This document shows positions 62,900-64,000 of a stretch of DNA of 64,000 nucleotides, in pieces. The notes beneath the pieces were generated by a model. It did no database searches. It was not told the origin of the DNA and worked only from the letters and a program-made list of their open reading frames with translations. Source of the DNA: Rhynchopus sp. YZ270_cl-10 (taxonomy: Eukaryota; Euglenozoa; Diplonemea; Diplonemida; Diplonemidae); the NCBI GenBank assembly GCA_964035575.1, contig OZ037841.1:1240001-1304000 (forward strand). The letters are read 5' to 3'. The position numbers were made by a program, and so were the translations under genes. Position 1 is the stretch's first letter; each line of letters begins with the position of its first letter.

Positions 62900-62959
62900 C
62901 AAGAGAAGGCAGCTTGACAGCAGCGAAGGCGGAGGCTACGGGGAAGACAAGGTATGTAA

Positions 62960-63307
62960 ATGTTTAACTTTCAGTTACTTGTGTAGATGCAAACAACACA
63001 CCCAGTGTTTGCAGCATTTTATTTTCTTGTGTGCTTTCTCTTCTTTGAATCGAAAGTATGTGAACCTTATTACATCATGATACAATGCAACGAGGCCGAA
63101 ACAGCCTCACTAAGGCCTCTGAAAATAAATGTTCAGACTTGGCACTTACTTATGTTTAGGTGCGCCTCAACCACACGCTTGAATATATTTAATTTGCCAC
63201 ACCTCAGATAGATTTTCCAGATATGCCTATGTTCAGGTGTTCCAGGCCTCGTCACAAATAGACAAAAAAACAAAAGCCAAAACAACAGAGAGAGAGCCAA
63301 CAATTTT
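62960..63307. other. spacer, no gene seen
   Basis: AT-rich; no supported feature. Confidence 0.3.
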
Positions 63308-63610
63308 TTATCTCACTTGTGTAATAATGTTTAGCCGCGTTTTCGAAATTCCTTCCTGGAGATTACACAAAATACAGTAGACATTATCTCCGCACACAAA
63401 GAACAAAACAAAACCCATGCCGAGAGTAGGCGCAAAAGCAATGTGGAGGAGATCTGCGCATGCAACCAAAAGGGTTGCAGTCATAGGACTTCGAGGAACT
63501 GTTCACCATACCCAACCTTGACGCCCCGTACTAGGTGGTCATACATCATTTGTCAAATATACTGTAGGAATTTCGAAAACGCAGCACAACATTATTGCCC
63601 GTGAGATAAT
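63308..63610. mobile_element. 300-bp MITE with TTATCTCAC ends
   Basis: Terminal inverted repeats of about 46 bases: TTATCTCACTTGTGTAATAA and TGTTTAGCCGCGTTTTCGAA on the left, their near complement (TTTCGAAAACGCAGCAC, ATTGCCCGTGAGATAA) on the right. The interior encodes nothing. Confidence 0.75.
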
Positions 63611-63639
63611 AACTATTTATTCGAGTGAAATAAGAACTA

Positions 63640-63745
63640 TTTTATTTCACGCGCCACTAAAAAGGTGCCCGAGTGCGTTATTTCCCGAGCGAAGCGAGGG
63701 GAATAAGAGTGAGAGTCACGAGGGTGCCTTTTTAGTGGCAAGTGC
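63640..63745. repeat. hairpin with GAGCGAAGCGAGG centre
   Basis: GCCACTAAAAAGGTGCCCGA faces GAGGGTGCCTTTTTAGTGGC, with CCGAGCGAAGCGAGG in the middle and GTGAAATAAGAA/TTCTTATTTCAC outside. Same plan and same centre motif as 25057-25218; here it lies 150 bases upstream of the edge gene. Confidence 0.7.
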
Positions 63746-63895
63746 AAGAAAATGTTCTTATTTCACTCAATATGTAATTTTATTCCACAAGTGAAAAACG
63801 TATTTATAGGTGTAAACAGTGGAACGTTGAGCCCACGCTCCACCCCTCACACCACCACACTTCAAATTACAGATTATTTATTGCCTCTTACACAC

Positions 63896-64000
63896 ATGCC
63901 TAAACCCACGCGCAAGTTTGCGGAGATGGAGGATGCATATGACAACTTGTTCGACGACATGAACAGTGGTGTGCAGTACAGGAAAACATGGGACGATTTC
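63896..64000 (+). CDS. start of a gene cut by the window edge, recombinase-like N-terminus
   Basis: ATG at 63896, then 35 codons open to the edge: MPKPTRKFAEMEDAYDNLFD and, further on, VQYRKTWDDF. E-M-x-D-x2-Y and Y-x3-W-D-x-F match the remnant at 24264. The motif resembles the N-terminal core-binding domain of tyrosine recombinases (Crypton-like elements), tentatively. The hairpin upstream is shared with the element at 23958, so this is probably the gene of a related mobile element. Confidence 0.5.
   Translation, partial: MPKPTRKFAEMEDAYDNLFDDMNSGVQYRKTWDDF

Overview
This is a window from the nuclear genome of a unicellular eukaryote. It holds ten host genes, all on the + strand, in about 10 GC-richer islands separated by long T-rich, repeat-packed spacers. 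Most genes are one uninterrupted frame; two carry GT-AG introns of about 200-300 bases. One-way gene order, scarce introns, pyrimidine-rich tracts before start codons and the protein mix (ubiquitin-like/LRR, ubiquitin-like/ankyrin, cache-cyclase receptor, RanBP2-zinc/HIT-like protein, doubled four-span membrane protein) suggest a euglenozoan-like protist. The lineage is an inference; no rRNA or tRNA gene is present to settle it.

Layout. 1-5300: a 1.25-kb foldback palindrome next to a whole hAT transposon (8-bp target duplication, BED finger, 47-base intron), then tandem noncoding modules. 5300-12280: gene-poor spacer with short dispersed repeats. 12280-13224: ubiquitin-like/ankyrin gene. 16061-18736: membrane receptor with a degenerate nucleotide-cyclase domain. 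19400-25630: a nest of foldback and MITE-like elements, two minisatellites, a poly-A-tailed insertion and a two-layer element holding a remnant of a putative tyrosine-recombinase gene. 29149-30285: zinc-finger/HIT-like gene. 33011-34646: three-exon membrane-anchored protein. 36858-38936: PDZ protein ending in a CaaX box, then a ubiquitin-like/WD gene. 39758-44520: a MITE and a LINE whose reverse transcriptase frame is restored exactly by a 31-base candidate intron and whose RNase H frame starts on the preceding stop. 44581-47791: ubiquitin-like/LRR and multi-span membrane genes. 49459-50483: a syntaxin-16-like Qa-SNARE whose predicted last exon gives a CaaX box rather than a membrane anchor. 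51357-53180: a TRF4-type poly(A) polymerase homologue lacking two of three catalytic aspartates. 53200-63890: mostly repeats, a hAT fragment and a 50-copy 7-mer array; a protein-coding frame related to the remnant near 24.3 kb starts at 63896 and runs off the edge.

The most interesting signal is not a protein. The spacers carry about 30 copies of a short element made of a GNRA-capped hairpin, a TTCATCTT box and a pyrimidine tract. Every copy found reads on the gene strand, and a second subfamily keeps loop and tail but has a completely different, still self-complementary stem. At least two other short families, also strand-locked and hairpin-forming, lie between them. These look like RNA-level elements of a one-way transcription unit (splicing, 3' processing or a structured short retroelement).
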